Assembly: GCA_011525805.1 (NCBI GenBank)
Contig: WYBR01000106.1
Location: 1 to 32,456 of the forward strand
Direction of reading: 5' to 3'
Origin: Vicinamibacteraceae bacterium
Lineage (GTDB): Bacteria; Planctomycetota; Phycisphaerae; Phycisphaerales; UBA5793
Length of the DNA stretch: 32,456 nucleotides
This document shows, piece after piece, positions 16,182 through 24,621 of the stretch. The translations under genes and the position numbers were made by a program. The stretch's first letter is position 1. Each line of letters starts with the position of its first letter. The notes beneath the pieces were generated by a model, which was given only the letters and a program-made list of their open reading frames with translations, searched no databases and was not told where the DNA came from.

Positions 16182-18842
16182 ATGAAGCAATCAGCCAATG
16201 CATGGTTGGGTGCGTGCGTCAGCGCAATCGCGGGGTTCGCGGGCGGCTTGCCGGTCTGCGGCGCGCCGCCCTCACCCGCCGCGGCCGAGCGTTTCGACCT
16301 TGGCCTGCGCGGCGTCTACTTCGTCGAGAATCAGGGGCAGTGGAGCGATGCGTCGGTTCATTACGGACTGAAGTCGCGCGGCCTTGACGTCGCCTTCCGC
16401 GAATCATCCTTCACGATGCACCTGTCGCGCGAGGTGGAACGGGCGTCCCGCCCGTTCGAGCACGCGATCGCGTCCGAAGCAAGCCCGAAGCGTGAGCGAG
16501 GCTGCTCCGCATTCGATGATCCTGACCCACTCCCTCACGGTCGGGGCTCGCTTCGTGAGCCGACGGCGTACGAGCATCTCACGCTCACCGTTTCCTTCCC
16601 CGGCAGCAATGCGGTGACGCCGCGCGGCGCCCAGCCGCAGACGGCGAAGTTCAACTACTTCGTCGGCGGCGAAGGTCGCGGCATCGCGAGCAACGTGCCT
16701 TCGTTCGGCGCCGTCATCTACGAGAACCTCTACAACGGCATCGACCTGCTCGTCTGCGGCAACGACGACGGCGTGATGAAATACGAGTTCCACTGCGCGC
16801 CCGGCGCGGATTACTCGCAGATCAGAATCCATTACGACGGCATCGACCCGCTGTGCGTCAACGCCGACGGCGATCTTGAGATCGCAACAAGTTTCGGCAC
16901 CCTGCGCGACGGCGCGCCGATCGTGTGGCAGGAGGATGCCGGTGGAACTGAAGCCGGTGGAACGGTCGTCCCGGCCATTGAACAGCAATGTGGCGGCACG
17001 GCCGTCCCGACCGTTCAACAGGAATCTGGTGGCACAGCCGTCCCGGCCGTTGACTCCGGGAGCATGGGCGTCCCGCCCGTCGATCAATCAGCAGGGGCGA
17101 TGACCGGGCGAGACGCCCGTTCCACCGGCGAGCCCGGCAACCCCACCCTCTCCGCCTGCTTCGAACTCATCGATGCCTACACCTACCGCATGGCCCTCGA
17201 CGGTCCCGTCGATCCCGCTTGCTCGCTCGTGATCGATCCGGATGTCGAGTGGATGTACTACTTCGGGGGGACTGGCAGCGACTACGTGCAGACCATGGCG
17301 GTTGACCGCGACGACCACATTCTGCTCACCGGGTGGACGGACTCAATCGACTTCGACGGGCGAGGGAACGAGCATTTCGGCGGCGCGTTCGACGCCTTCC
17401 TGCTCAAAGCCGATCCTGCCGGCGCACTTCAGTGGATGTCGTTCTTTGGCGGCTCCGATGCCGAGCGGGGCTACGGACTCGCCGTAGGCAGCGGCGGCGA
17501 GGCGTTCGTCGTCGGGCCGACCCGCTCTGTGGACTTTCATGGGCGAGCGAATGCTCACTTTGGCGGATCGTACGATGGCTTCGCACTCAAGGTGGATGAA
17601 AGCGGCCTCCTTCAGTGGATGATCTACGTCGGCGGAACCGGTGACGAGAGCCCCAACGCCGTGGTGACAGACCACGCCGACTTCGCCGTCGTCGCGGGCG
17701 AGACCGATTCAATCGACTTCACGCACCGGAGCAACGAGTTTCGTGGCGGAATCTCAGACGCCTTTGTGATCCGCATCGACACGGCCGGCTCTCCAGACTG
17801 GATGGCATACGTCGGTGGCGGTGGTCAGGACGGCGCACTGGGCGTCAATGCGGCGGCCCAACAGCGCCTCTTGTTGACAGGGTTGACGGACTCTCCCGAC
17901 TTCGACGGCCGGACCAACTCTCCATACGGCCAGTATGACATCTTCGTGAGTCGACTCGATCCCGCGGGCGCGGTGGAGTGGATGACGTACTTCGGAGGCA
18001 GTCGGCACGACATGGGCTACCTCCTCCTTCCCGACGTCTCGGGTGATGTCTTCGTCGCCGCCATGACCGAGTCGGAGGATTTTCACGGCCGCGGCAACTC
18101 CTATTACGGCGGCGAGCGCGATGCAGTCATTCTTCGCCTCAGCCCCATCGGCACGCTGAAGTGGATGCTCCATATTGGCGGCTCCGGCCGTGAACGCGCG
18201 CGCGCCTTGGCCCGTCAGCGCGACGGCAGCCTGCTCCTCTCGGCGGGGACCACTTCCGTCGACTTCAGCGGGCAAATCAACCCGCATCACGGCGGCGAGT
18301 ACGATGCGTGGGTCGCCAGCGTCGATCCTGACGGATCGCTGCGATGGACCACGTTCCTCGGGGGCAGCGGCGATGATTGGGGCCGTGGGGTGCATGCTCT
18401 CGACTCCGGCCACATCCTCGTCGGCGGCATGACCACCTCGCCCGACTTCGAGGGGGGTCAGAACACCTACCACGGCGGAGACCTCCGTGACGGCTTTGTC
18501 GCACGGCTCCTGCCCGAGCCCGGCCCGCAATTGGGCGTCGCCGCCACCTGTCCCTCCGGCGGCCCCATCCAGATCGAATGGTCCGGGGCTTCGCCCGGCG
18601 GGCAGGTTGCGCTCATCTTCGCCCGCAACACGGGTTCGTTCATCATCCCCAACAACCGCCCCTGCGCCGGGACTCAACTCGGCCTCGGGTCCAACCAGAT
18701 TCAACTCGCCTGGCAGGGCGACGCCGGCGCCGACGGCTCGCGAGTCCTGAACACCACCGCCGGCCCCGGCGCCTGCGGCGGTTACCTGCAACTGCTCGAC
18801 CTCGCAACCTGTGCCACGAGTAATGTCGTCCAAATCGACTGA
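16182..18842 (+). CDS. Secreted SBBP beta-propeller protein with Cys-containing C-terminal module and repeat inserts
   Basis: 886 residues from ATG 16182 (GGAGGAGG upstream). After a signal peptide comes the N-terminal beta domain usual in SBBP proteins (FVENQGQW ... PGSNAV ... FNYFVGG ... KYEFHCAPGADY), then seven SBBP repeats of about 50 residues with the pattern WM.Y.GG.G.D ... DF.GR.N..GG..DAF. The last 104 residues (nt 18528-18839) form an Ig-like module with four cysteines (TCP, PCAGT, ACGGYLQLLDL, TCATSNVV). Compared with its tandem paralogue it has two extra in-frame stretches, at about residues 83-131 and 252-322, made of repeat-like DNA. It is probably displayed outside the cell as a binding scaffold. 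The next gene follows almost without a gap. Confidence 0.92.
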   Translation: MKQSANAWLGACVSAIAGFAGGLPVCGAPPSPAAAERFDLGLRGVYFVENQGQWSDASVHYGLKSRGLDVAFRESSFTMHLSREVERASRPFEHAIASEASPKRERGCSAFDDPDPLPHGRGSLREPTAYEHLTLTVSFPGSNAVTPRGAQPQTAKFNYFVGGEGRGIASNVPSFGAVIYENLYNGIDLLVCGNDDGVMKYEFHCAPGADYSQIRIHYDGIDPLCVNADGDLEIATSFGTLRDGAPIVWQEDAGGTEAGGTVVPAIEQQCGGTAVPTVQQESGGTAVPAVDSGSMGVPPVDQSAGAMTGRDARSTGEPGNPTLSACFELIDAYTYRMALDGPVDPACSLVIDPDVEWMYYFGGTGSDYVQTMAVDRDDHILLTGWTDSIDFDGRGNEHFGGAFDAFLLKADPAGALQWMSFFGGSDAERGYGLAVGSGGEAFVVGPTRSVDFHGRANAHFGGSYDGFALKVDESGLLQWMIYVGGTGDESPNAVVTDHADFAVVAGETDSIDFTHRSNEFRGGISDAFVIRIDTAGSPDWMAYVGGGGQDGALGVNAAAQQRLLLTGLTDSPDFDGRTNSPYGQYDIFVSRLDPAGAVEWMTYFGGSRHDMGYLLLPDVSGDVFVAAMTESEDFHGRGNSYYGGERDAVILRLSPIGTLKWMLHIGGSGRERARALARQRDGSLLLSAGTTSVDFSGQINPHHGGEYDAWVASVDPDGSLRWTTFLGGSGDDWGRGVHALDSGHILVGGMTTSPDFEGGQNTYHGGDLRDGFVARLLPEPGPQLGVAATCPSGGPIQIEWSGASPGGQVALIFARNTGSFIIPNNRPCAGTQLGLGSNQIQLAWQGDAGADGSRVLNTTAGPGACGGYLQLLDLATCATSNVVQID
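16431..16575 (+). repeat. In-frame repeat-derived insert 1 in the first SBBP gene
   Basis: This stretch is absent or replaced in the paralogue at the equivalent point. It begins with a GGGCG-TC-CCGCCC palindrome (16439-16454 region) and encodes SPKRERG and PLPHGRGS, residue strings I associate with dispersed GC-rich repeats in planctomycete genomes (from memory, not verified). Reading frame is kept. Confidence 0.55.
16968..17099 (+). repeat. Tandem 36/30-bp coding repeats (GGTAVPAV-type) in the first SBBP gene
   Basis: Units begin with GTCCCG at 16968, 17004, 17040 and 17070; the first two are 36 bp, the third 30 bp, the last partial. They encode VPAIEQQCGGTA-like segments, then MGVPPV, and are followed by GGGCGAGACGCCCGT. 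The whole block (about 16938-17150) sits between two conserved blocks that are nearly adjacent in the paralogue. Confidence 0.75.
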
Positions 18843-18880
18843 TGCGCTACGCGGCGAGTGCCGTCGAAAGGAAGGGATCC

Positions 18881-21310
18881 ATGAGCCGTTCTCCGTCTTG
18901 CAGTCACTCCGCCGCGTGGATCGCGGTTTTGACGCTCACTCCAGCCATTGCGATCGCAGGTGTCGCGGCCGACGGAGCGCCTGAGCCAGATGAGGTCGTC
19001 AGGCGCGCGATGCGCACCGCGCACTTTATCGAGAACGTGGGTCAATGGACCGATCCCATGGTTCGGTTCGGGTTGAGATCAAGGGGGCTGGCGGCCGCGT
19101 TCTGCGATTCGACTGTGTCAATTCGCCTTGCGCAGGGCACCGGCTCGGCGGTGGCGGCTGAGAGGCGGGGATCCCTTGAGCCGTTCGAGCCCGATCTGAA
19201 CCACCGGATCAGCGGCGCAGGAGGCTCGTCCGACCCGGTTGGGAGCGCCTCGCTGCTTGTGACATTTCCGGGATCGAACTCGGTGCGGCCCGTCGGTGCC
19301 ACGCCTCGGGCTGCGAAGTTCAACTTCTTTGTCGGCGGCCCGGATCGCAGCGCCGTGGCCGCCGCGCCATCCTTCGGTTCTATCGTCTACCACGATCTGT
19401 ATGAGGGGATCGACCTGCACCTCATGGCGGGAGATGGGGGGGCGCTCAAGTATGAGTTCCATTGCGCGCCCGGTGCGGACTACACCCAAGTGCGCATTCG
19501 CTACGACGGCATCGAGTCCTTGAGCATCGATGAGCGTGGAGATCTGTGCATTGAGACTACGATGGGTCAACTGCGCGATCGTGCTCCCGTAGTTTGGCAG
19601 GCCGATGCGTCCAAGTCCCGCTGCGCCCGCTTCAGGCTGATCGACTCGTTTACTTACACGATTGACGTGCCCGGGACGGTCGATCCTCGGTTGCCGCTGA
19701 CCATCGACCCGGAAATCGAGTGGATGATCTACCTCGGGGGCTCGGGTGCGGACGTGACACTCCAGGTTGTCTTGGATGCTTTCGGAAACGCACTGGCCTC
19801 AGGGAATTCGGCTTCCCTGGACTTCGTGGGCGGAAACAATTCCAATCATGGGGGCGACTGGGACTCCACGGCCGTCAAGGTCAGTCCGTCCGGCGAACTT
19901 CTGTGGATGACCTACCTCGGCGGCAGCGGCGACGACCGCGGCAGGGGCATCGCCGTCAATCCGCAGAATCGCATATTCGTTTCCGGTTTCACCTCCTCGC
20001 CTGACTTTGAGGGGCGCGCCAACTCGTACCACGGCGGAGACCACGACACCTACCTCCTGGAACTCGACGGCGAGGGAGCGCTTCAGTGGATGAAGTATTT
20101 CGGTGGAACGGGCGACGATCGCGGCCGCGTGGTCACCCTGACGGAGCAGGGCGAGGCCATGATCACCGGTGAGACGTCTTCCGCTGACTTCGTCGGCGGG
20201 CGGAACGCCTACCACGGCGGCGACTGGGACGCCTTCGTGCTCAAGACCGATCTCAGCGGCGAAGTTCAATGGACCACGTACTTCGGTGGAAGCGATGCCG
20301 ACCTCGGCTACACGATGGGCATCGACGCGCACAACGACGTTTTTCTGACGGGCTACACCTGGTCGACCGACTTCGCCGGTCGAACGAACGCGAACTACGG
20401 CGGCTGTGACTGCTTCGTACTGAAGTTCAAGGCCACGGGCGACCTCGCGTGGATGTCCTACTTCGGGGGGAGTCTTGATGATGAGACTTGGTCCATTGCC
20501 GTTGATGCGCGCGGCGAGGCCGTGGCGGCCGGACGGACGGCTTCGACCGACTTTGTCGGCAGCAACAACCAGTACCTCGGCGGGCCATCGTGCGGAGTTG
20601 TCTTCAAGGTCAGCGCTTCGGGGGCGTTGCAGTGGATGACTTACTTTGGCGGCAGCGGCGAGGACGGGGCGCGGAACATCATCCTCGATCCGCGAGGTCA
20701 CGCCCTCGTCACAGGCCACACCGATTCAATCGACTTTGAGGGTCGCATCAACGAGCCAGCCGGTGGTCCGAACGACGGACACCTGTTGCGCATTGATCCG
20801 TGGGGCAGCCTGCTCTGGATGATGTACCTGGGCGGGAGCAGCCTCGACTTCGAGTTCGGCATCGTCCTTGACGGGGAGGATCACGTGCTCGTCGCCGGTC
20901 GATCGACGTCAAGTGACTTCCTCGGGCGCATCAACTCGCACCGCGGCGGACTCGACGGCACCTTGACTCGTGTTCGCCTCGAGCGAAGCGATCCTCGCCT
21001 CAGCGTGGATGCCGCCTGTCCGGAGGGAGGACCGATCACCATCACATGGTCCGATGCCACGCCCGGCTCGAACGTGGCGCTTGTGTTCGCAAGAGGACTC
21101 GGGTCGTTCACCATTCCGCCGCAGTACCCCTGCGCGGGCACCACGCTTGGCCTGAATGCGGATCAGATTCAGGTGGCGTTCCAAGGCGGCGCCGGCGTAG
21201 ATGGATCCCGACGAGTCGGGGCAAACGCCGGCCCGAACGCCTGCGGCGGCTACCTGCAACTGCTCGACCTCGCGACCTGTGCGACGAGCGACGTGGCGCG
21301 CGTTGAGTGA
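18881..21310 (+). CDS. Secreted SBBP beta-propeller protein, tandem paralogue
   Basis: 809 residues from ATG 18881, which has AAGGAAGGG at 18868-18876 and gives a clean signal peptide (AAWIAVLTLTPAIAIAGVAA). An alternative ATG at 18842 overlaps the stop of the preceding gene (TGATG) and would add 13 residues with translational coupling. Architecture is that of its neighbour: an N-terminal domain (FIENVGQW, PGSNSV, FNFFVGG, KYEFHCAPGADY), seven SBBP repeats and a four-cysteine C-terminal module (nt 20994-21307: ACP, PCAGT, ACGGYLQLLDL, TCATSDV). Neither repeat insert of the neighbour is present. The GGYLQLLDLATCATS end is almost identical in both, more so than the blades, arguing for selection or gene conversion on the module. 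Confidence 0.92.
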   Translation: MSRSPSCSHSAAWIAVLTLTPAIAIAGVAADGAPEPDEVVRRAMRTAHFIENVGQWTDPMVRFGLRSRGLAAAFCDSTVSIRLAQGTGSAVAAERRGSLEPFEPDLNHRISGAGGSSDPVGSASLLVTFPGSNSVRPVGATPRAAKFNFFVGGPDRSAVAAAPSFGSIVYHDLYEGIDLHLMAGDGGALKYEFHCAPGADYTQVRIRYDGIESLSIDERGDLCIETTMGQLRDRAPVVWQADASKSRCARFRLIDSFTYTIDVPGTVDPRLPLTIDPEIEWMIYLGGSGADVTLQVVLDAFGNALASGNSASLDFVGGNNSNHGGDWDSTAVKVSPSGELLWMTYLGGSGDDRGRGIAVNPQNRIFVSGFTSSPDFEGRANSYHGGDHDTYLLELDGEGALQWMKYFGGTGDDRGRVVTLTEQGEAMITGETSSADFVGGRNAYHGGDWDAFVLKTDLSGEVQWTTYFGGSDADLGYTMGIDAHNDVFLTGYTWSTDFAGRTNANYGGCDCFVLKFKATGDLAWMSYFGGSLDDETWSIAVDARGEAVAAGRTASTDFVGSNNQYLGGPSCGVVFKVSASGALQWMTYFGGSGEDGARNIILDPRGHALVTGHTDSIDFEGRINEPAGGPNDGHLLRIDPWGSLLWMMYLGGSSLDFEFGIVLDGEDHVLVAGRSTSSDFLGRINSHRGGLDGTLTRVRLERSDPRLSVDAACPEGGPITITWSDATPGSNVALVFARGLGSFTIPPQYPCAGTTLGLNADQIQVAFQGGAGVDGSRRVGANAGPNACGGYLQLLDLATCATSDVARVE

Positions 21311-21337
21311 GGCGCTGCCGCGTCGTTGAGAGGTCGA

Positions 21338-22240
21338 TCACGCCGTCGCCGGCGGGACCACGCCGTTGGCGCGGCGCTCGGCCGTTTCGAGCCGCAGGTG
21401 GATCACCTGGAGTCGATTGCGGACCGCCTCCATCGTCGGACGCCGCTCGGGGTCCGGATGCACGCAGTCGAGGATGAGATCGCTGAACTCCTGGCTGATG
21501 TTCGGCTTGATCTCGATGGGAGGGATCGGCCGGTCGATCTGGTGATCGTCTTTCGCGACGCCCAGGCCGGTGCGGTCGGTCATGGCGGTGGGGATGTGCC
21601 GGCCGGTCACGCACCAGTACATGGTGGCGCCGAGGTTGTAGACGTCGGTGGATGGGGTGATGGCTCGGCGGTGAACCTGCTCGGGGGCGATGTAGTCCAT
21701 CGTCCCCTGGATGCGCTCCTTGATGGTGCCGATGCCGCAGGACTGCCCGAGGTCGATGATCTTCGCCTTGCCCCGGTCGGTCACAATGACGTTGTTGGGC
21801 TTCATGTCGGCGTGGACGAAGCCTCGGCTGTGCATGTAGAGCAGGCCGTCCGCGACCTGGGTGAAGATGTCGGCGGCCTCGAGGAAGGTGGCCGGGGGCT
21901 GCTTGTCCAGCGGCAGGCCATCGACGAGTTCGAGCAGGAGGAACATCTCCGAGACGCGCAGGACGCGGCGGTTCTTGATGAGCCGCTCCACGCGCCGGAC
22001 GTTTTCGTGCCGAAGTTGCGTGCCGACGGAGTACTCGACCTCGGTCTGATCGAGGAAGCGCTGGTCCTTCTCGGTTTCCTTGCGGACGTGTTTAAGGGCC
22101 CAGATCTGCTTGGATCGGGGATCCTGGACGAGATAGAGAAACGACGCGGCTCCGGTGCCGAGTTCCTTGAGGACACGAAAGCCTGCGATCTCGGACCCGG
22201 GCGCCACAGTACACTCTCGCTGTGCCACTGACTGATTCAC
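21338..22240 (-). CDS. Soluble Hanks-type Ser/Thr protein kinase (non-RD)
   Basis: A 300-residue kinase domain with no membrane helix or PASTA/sensor extension, so probably cytosolic. Visible motifs: glycine loop GTGAAS (28-33), ATP-anchoring K50 (WALKHV), catalytic loop HADMKPNN with D145 and N150, metal-binding DLG (163-165) in place of DFG, activation segment end GTMDYIAPEQ (179-188) and D199. The residue before the catalytic Asp is Ala, so it is a non-RD kinase that may not need activation-loop phosphorylation. The start is GTG 22240, preceded by AGGG and a promoter-like pair. It is convergent with the SBBP operon, with a 27-base gap. Substrate unknown. Confidence 0.92.
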   Translation of the reverse strand: MNQSVAQRECTVAPGSEIAGFRVLKELGTGAASFLYLVQDPRSKQIWALKHVRKETEKDQRFLDQTEVEYSVGTQLRHENVRRVERLIKNRRVLRVSEMFLLLELVDGLPLDKQPPATFLEAADIFTQVADGLLYMHSRGFVHADMKPNNVIVTDRGKAKIIDLGQSCGIGTIKERIQGTMDYIAPEQVHRRAITPSTDVYNLGATMYWCVTGRHIPTAMTDRTGLGVAKDDHQIDRPIPPIEIKPNISQEFSDLILDCVHPDPERRPTMEAVRNRLQVIHLRLETAERRANGVVPPATA

Positions 22241-22260
22241 GTTTCAACCCTGCCAAGGGC

Positions 22261-22288
22261 ATTAACGCCGGGCAGCATGTCCGGTCAA
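22261..22288 (-). promoter_or_regulatory. Candidate promoter of the Ser/Thr kinase gene
   Basis: TTGACC (22283-22288, minus strand) and GTTAAT (22261-22266) are 16 bases apart; the -35 is good and the -10 moderate. A second TACAAT hexamer on the minus strand near 22420-22425, further upstream in the same intergenic gap, could start a longer leader. Confidence 0.38.
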
Positions 22289-22445
22289 GTGACCCGGCAG
22301 CGGCACCTCGACGCCCGTTCCTTGGGATCGGTCCCATGGGGGCACAACTTGATCCAAACACGAGGCTTGGCGCGATCCCTGTGCCTGGGAACCGCCCTCC
22401 CGTCTCTCCACGGGTCGAATTGTACAAGCATACGCCGCCTGAGGC

Positions 22446-23108
22446 TCACCCGTTCAGCCGAATCTGGTCCCGAAAGCGTTGTTCGGGAAAATGTCGTCCG
22501 GGATTGCGGCTGCCCGTCAGGTCGGAGTCGAGCAGGACGCGCTCGATGCCGATGTTGAACTCTTCCTGCAGGCCGCGGACCAGCGCGACGAGGCGCTGCA
22601 TCTGCTTCGGGGTGAACTCGGACGCCTCGCCGTTGCCGACGAGGCAGATCGCGATGCTGTGGAGATTGTGCCAGTCGGCCTCGGCGCCGGCGACGTGGGC
22701 GCCCGGAACCTGCTCGTTCCAGCGGTAGCCGACGTGGAGGTCGCCGTCACCCAGGCCGTTGCCGTTGCCGATCACGAAGTGGTAGCCCAGCCCCTTGAGG
22801 CCGCGCGACTGCGCCTCGCGGGCGAGGCTCTCGACCGTGCCGTGCTGGCTGCCCGAGCCGTGGATGATGATCTCGACCCACTGATCGCGCTGGAGCGGCG
22901 CGGCGGTGTCGAGGATGTGGCCGAGCGGGCGCGAATCGACGTTGAGGTCCAGCGCGGGCCGGCTCGTGCCCAGCCGCGGCGCCGGGGCGGGGTCGCTCAG
23001 CAGCAGCAGGCCGCCGACCACCGTCATCGTCGCGACGAACGCGCTCCACACCGTCACCGCGCGGCGGTGCGGGCGCGAAGCGAAATCGAAACGGGTCGTC
23101 GGGATCAT
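22446..23108 (-). CDS. Amidase_2/PGRP-fold protein with altered zinc ligands, membrane-anchored
   Basis: About 220 residues (ATG 23108; GTG 23114 is possible). One N-terminal membrane helix at about 18-38 places the domain outside the inner membrane. The rest matches the N-acetylmuramoyl-L-alanine amidase 2 / peptidoglycan-recognition fold: IIIHGSGS with first zinc ligand H83, YHFVIGNGNG, GAH, and SIAICLVGN. The C-terminal GHxD...C/D-PG block reads LLDSDLTGSRNPG: the second zinc His is Asp (D194) and the third ligand is Asn (N202). Zinc binding is therefore doubtful. It may bind peptidoglycan fragments without cleaving them, or use another metal arrangement. It lies downstream of two lipoprotein genes. 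Confidence 0.82.
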   Translation of the reverse strand: MIPTTRFDFASRPHRRAVTVWSAFVATMTVVGGLLLLSDPAPAPRLGTSRPALDLNVDSRPLGHILDTAAPLQRDQWVEIIIHGSGSQHGTVESLAREAQSRGLKGLGYHFVIGNGNGLGDGDLHVGYRWNEQVPGAHVAGAEADWHNLHSIAICLVGNGEASEFTPKQMQRLVALVRGLQEEFNIGIERVLLDSDLTGSRNPGRHFPEQRFRDQIRLNG

Positions 23109-23118
23109 GGACACGGAC

Positions 23119-23146
23119 AGTGTACCCCACCAAACTCAAGTCACAA
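23119..23146 (-). promoter_or_regulatory. Candidate promoter of the amidase-like gene
   Basis: TTGTGA (23141-23146) and TACACT (23119-23124) on the minus strand have a 16-base spacer. The -10 ends 4 bases before GTG 23114 and 10 before ATG 23108, giving little or no leader. Confidence 0.48.
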
Positions 23147-23273
23147 GACGAGTATCGTCGACCGCGGCGAGAAAACTTTGTGAATTCGTCAATTCGATGA
23201 GTTCCCCAGCCGGTTCAGGCGTCCTGCGCGGTTCCTGGCGATCGCGGCTGCGTCGCGTCGCGTCGCATCGAGG

Positions 23274-23522
23274 TTATCGCTGCCGCAGGCGCTGCCGCAG
23301 CGCGGGAACCGGCCGACCGTAGGGGTCGGTCTGGCGCGCCTCGACGAATTCACCGCGCAGTCGATCGTAGTGGTCGTATTGAGTCCGGTAGGTGTTATCG
23401 GGAAAGAGGGGCTTGGAGCAGCCCGCCGCGCCAAGCGCTATCAGGGCCAGCGAGGCGAGCGCCGCGGTCGCGCCGGCGTGCGATCCTCTCCCCATCCACC
23501 CTCGGGCTATCCACGCGTTCAT
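23274..23522 (-). CDS. Small lipoprotein, function unknown
   Basis: An 82-residue protein with a hydrophobic leader and a lipobox-like GAAGC at C35, followed by a mature part of only about 47 residues (SKPLFPDNTYRTQYDHYD..RG.., then DPYGRPVPALRQRLRQR). It resembles small YDRYD/YGR-type lipoproteins I associate with planctomycetes, but I know no function. ATG 23522 is chosen because a TATACT hexamer lies 6 bases upstream; an in-frame extension to 23570 is Arg-rich and less likely. It lies 61 bases after the TPR lipoprotein gene. Confidence 0.7.
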   Translation of the reverse strand: MNAWIARGWMGRGSHAGATAALASLALIALGAAGCSKPLFPDNTYRTQYDHYDRLRGEFVEARQTDPYGRPVPALRQRLRQR

Positions 23523-23528
23523 CGCCGA

Positions 23529-23534
23529 AGTATA
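23529..23534 (-). promoter_or_regulatory. -10 hexamer TATACT just before the small lipoprotein
   Basis: TATACT on the minus strand ends 6 bases before ATG 23522 with no Shine-Dalgarno between, predicting a leaderless transcript. The -35 is poor. Confidence 0.45.
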
Positions 23535-23583
23535 CCGCGTGCCGCCGCGCCGGGGCGAGCGGCCATCCACCGACGCGTGCGGC

Positions 23584-24621
23584 CTACTGGCCGTAGCGGC
23601 TGAGGAGTTCGACGATCCGCGGCTGATCGCGGGCGATCTGGAGCGAGCGGCGAAGGAGGGCGAGCGCCTCCTGCCGCGCCGCGCCGTCCGTGCGCTCCGA
23701 GCGGATGTAGTCGTTGAGGAGATTGACCGCCAGGCCGTTCATCGCCGGGTAGTAGTCCGGATCGAGACCCAGGGCTGAGCGGTACGCGGACTCCGACTGC
23801 CCGTAGTCGCGCAACTTGAACGCTGCGTAGCCGAGGCGCTCGTACGCCGCGGGCGAGGGCTTCATCCGGATGAGCGCTTCGACGGCGTTGATCATCTCCG
23901 GGTAGCGCTGGAGGTGGCGCAGGCTCTCGACGAGATTGAGGGTCAGTTCGGGCGAAGGCTCCATGAGTTCCATCGCCGCCTGGTAGTTGAGCACGGCCTT
24001 CTCGTGGTTGCCGACCGCGGCGTAGATGACGCCGAGATTGGCCCGGCTGGGGCCGTGGTTTGGCTGCAATTGCGCCGCGCGCTCGGCGAAGGGGAGCGCC
24101 TCAACGGCCTGGCCGAGTTGCAGGTAAGCCGTGGCGACGTTGAGGTTCGCCTCCGGGCTGTTGGGTTGGATGATCAGCGCCTGCCGGTACTCGCGGATCG
24201 CTTCAACGAGGCGGCTGAGTTGATGCAGGATGTACCCGTGCGCGTACCGCGCGTCGTAGTTGCGCGGTTCGAGTTCGACCCAGCGGCGCGCGGAGACTTC
24301 GGCCTCGGGCCACTGCTGGCGCTCCTTGTAGATCTCCGTCATGCCCATGTGCGCGCGGGCGATGCGGGGATTCTCCTCGATGGCGGCGGCGAAGGCCGCA
24401 AGAGCCGCGTCCCGGTCGCCGCTGTTGAGGGCGCTTTCCGCCGTCTCGACGTAGCGCAGCGCCTCGGCCATGCTCCCGCTGCCGCCGCCCGAAGGAGAGG
24501 AGGCCGGCTGACCCTGGCGCCCGGCGCACGCCGACAGGCCGATCAGAGCCGTCGCGGACAGGACGAGCGCAGCGAAGCGGTGGTGGGGGCGACACGGTTT
24601 GGGCATGATCGGCTCACTCAT
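23584..24621 (-). CDS. TPR-repeat lipoprotein
   Basis: 345 residues with a lipoprotein signal ending LSAC at C32, a Ser/Gly linker, then consecutive tetratricopeptide repeats from about residue 50 to the end (for example PEAEVSARRWVELEPRNYDARYAHG and EAIREYRQALIIQPNSPEANLNVATAYLQLGQ, shown here in parts). TPR helices serve as protein-protein scaffolds, here on the periplasmic face of a membrane. The start at ATG 24621 overlaps the endonuclease IV stop by ATGA, so the genes are translationally coupled; ATG 24606 is an alternative. The partner is unknown; the nearby lipoprotein and amidase-like protein suggest an envelope role. Confidence 0.88.
   Translation of the reverse strand: MSEPIMPKPCRPHHRFAALVLSATALIGLSACAGRQGQPASSPSGGGSGSMAEALRYVETAESALNSGDRDAALAAFAAAIEENPRIARAHMGMTEIYKERQQWPEAEVSARRWVELEPRNYDARYAHGYILHQLSRLVEAIREYRQALIIQPNSPEANLNVATAYLQLGQAVEALPFAERAAQLQPNHGPSRANLGVIYAAVGNHEKAVLNYQAAMELMEPSPELTLNLVESLRHLQRYPEMINAVEALIRMKPSPAAYERLGYAAFKLRDYGQSESAYRSALGLDPDYYPAMNGLAVNLLNDYIRSERTDGAARQEALALLRRSLQIARDQPRIVELLSRYGQ

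Noticed and set aside
16968-17099. CRISPR-like repeat array
   Set aside because: The units are contiguous without unique spacers, diverged, and in frame within a coding gene.
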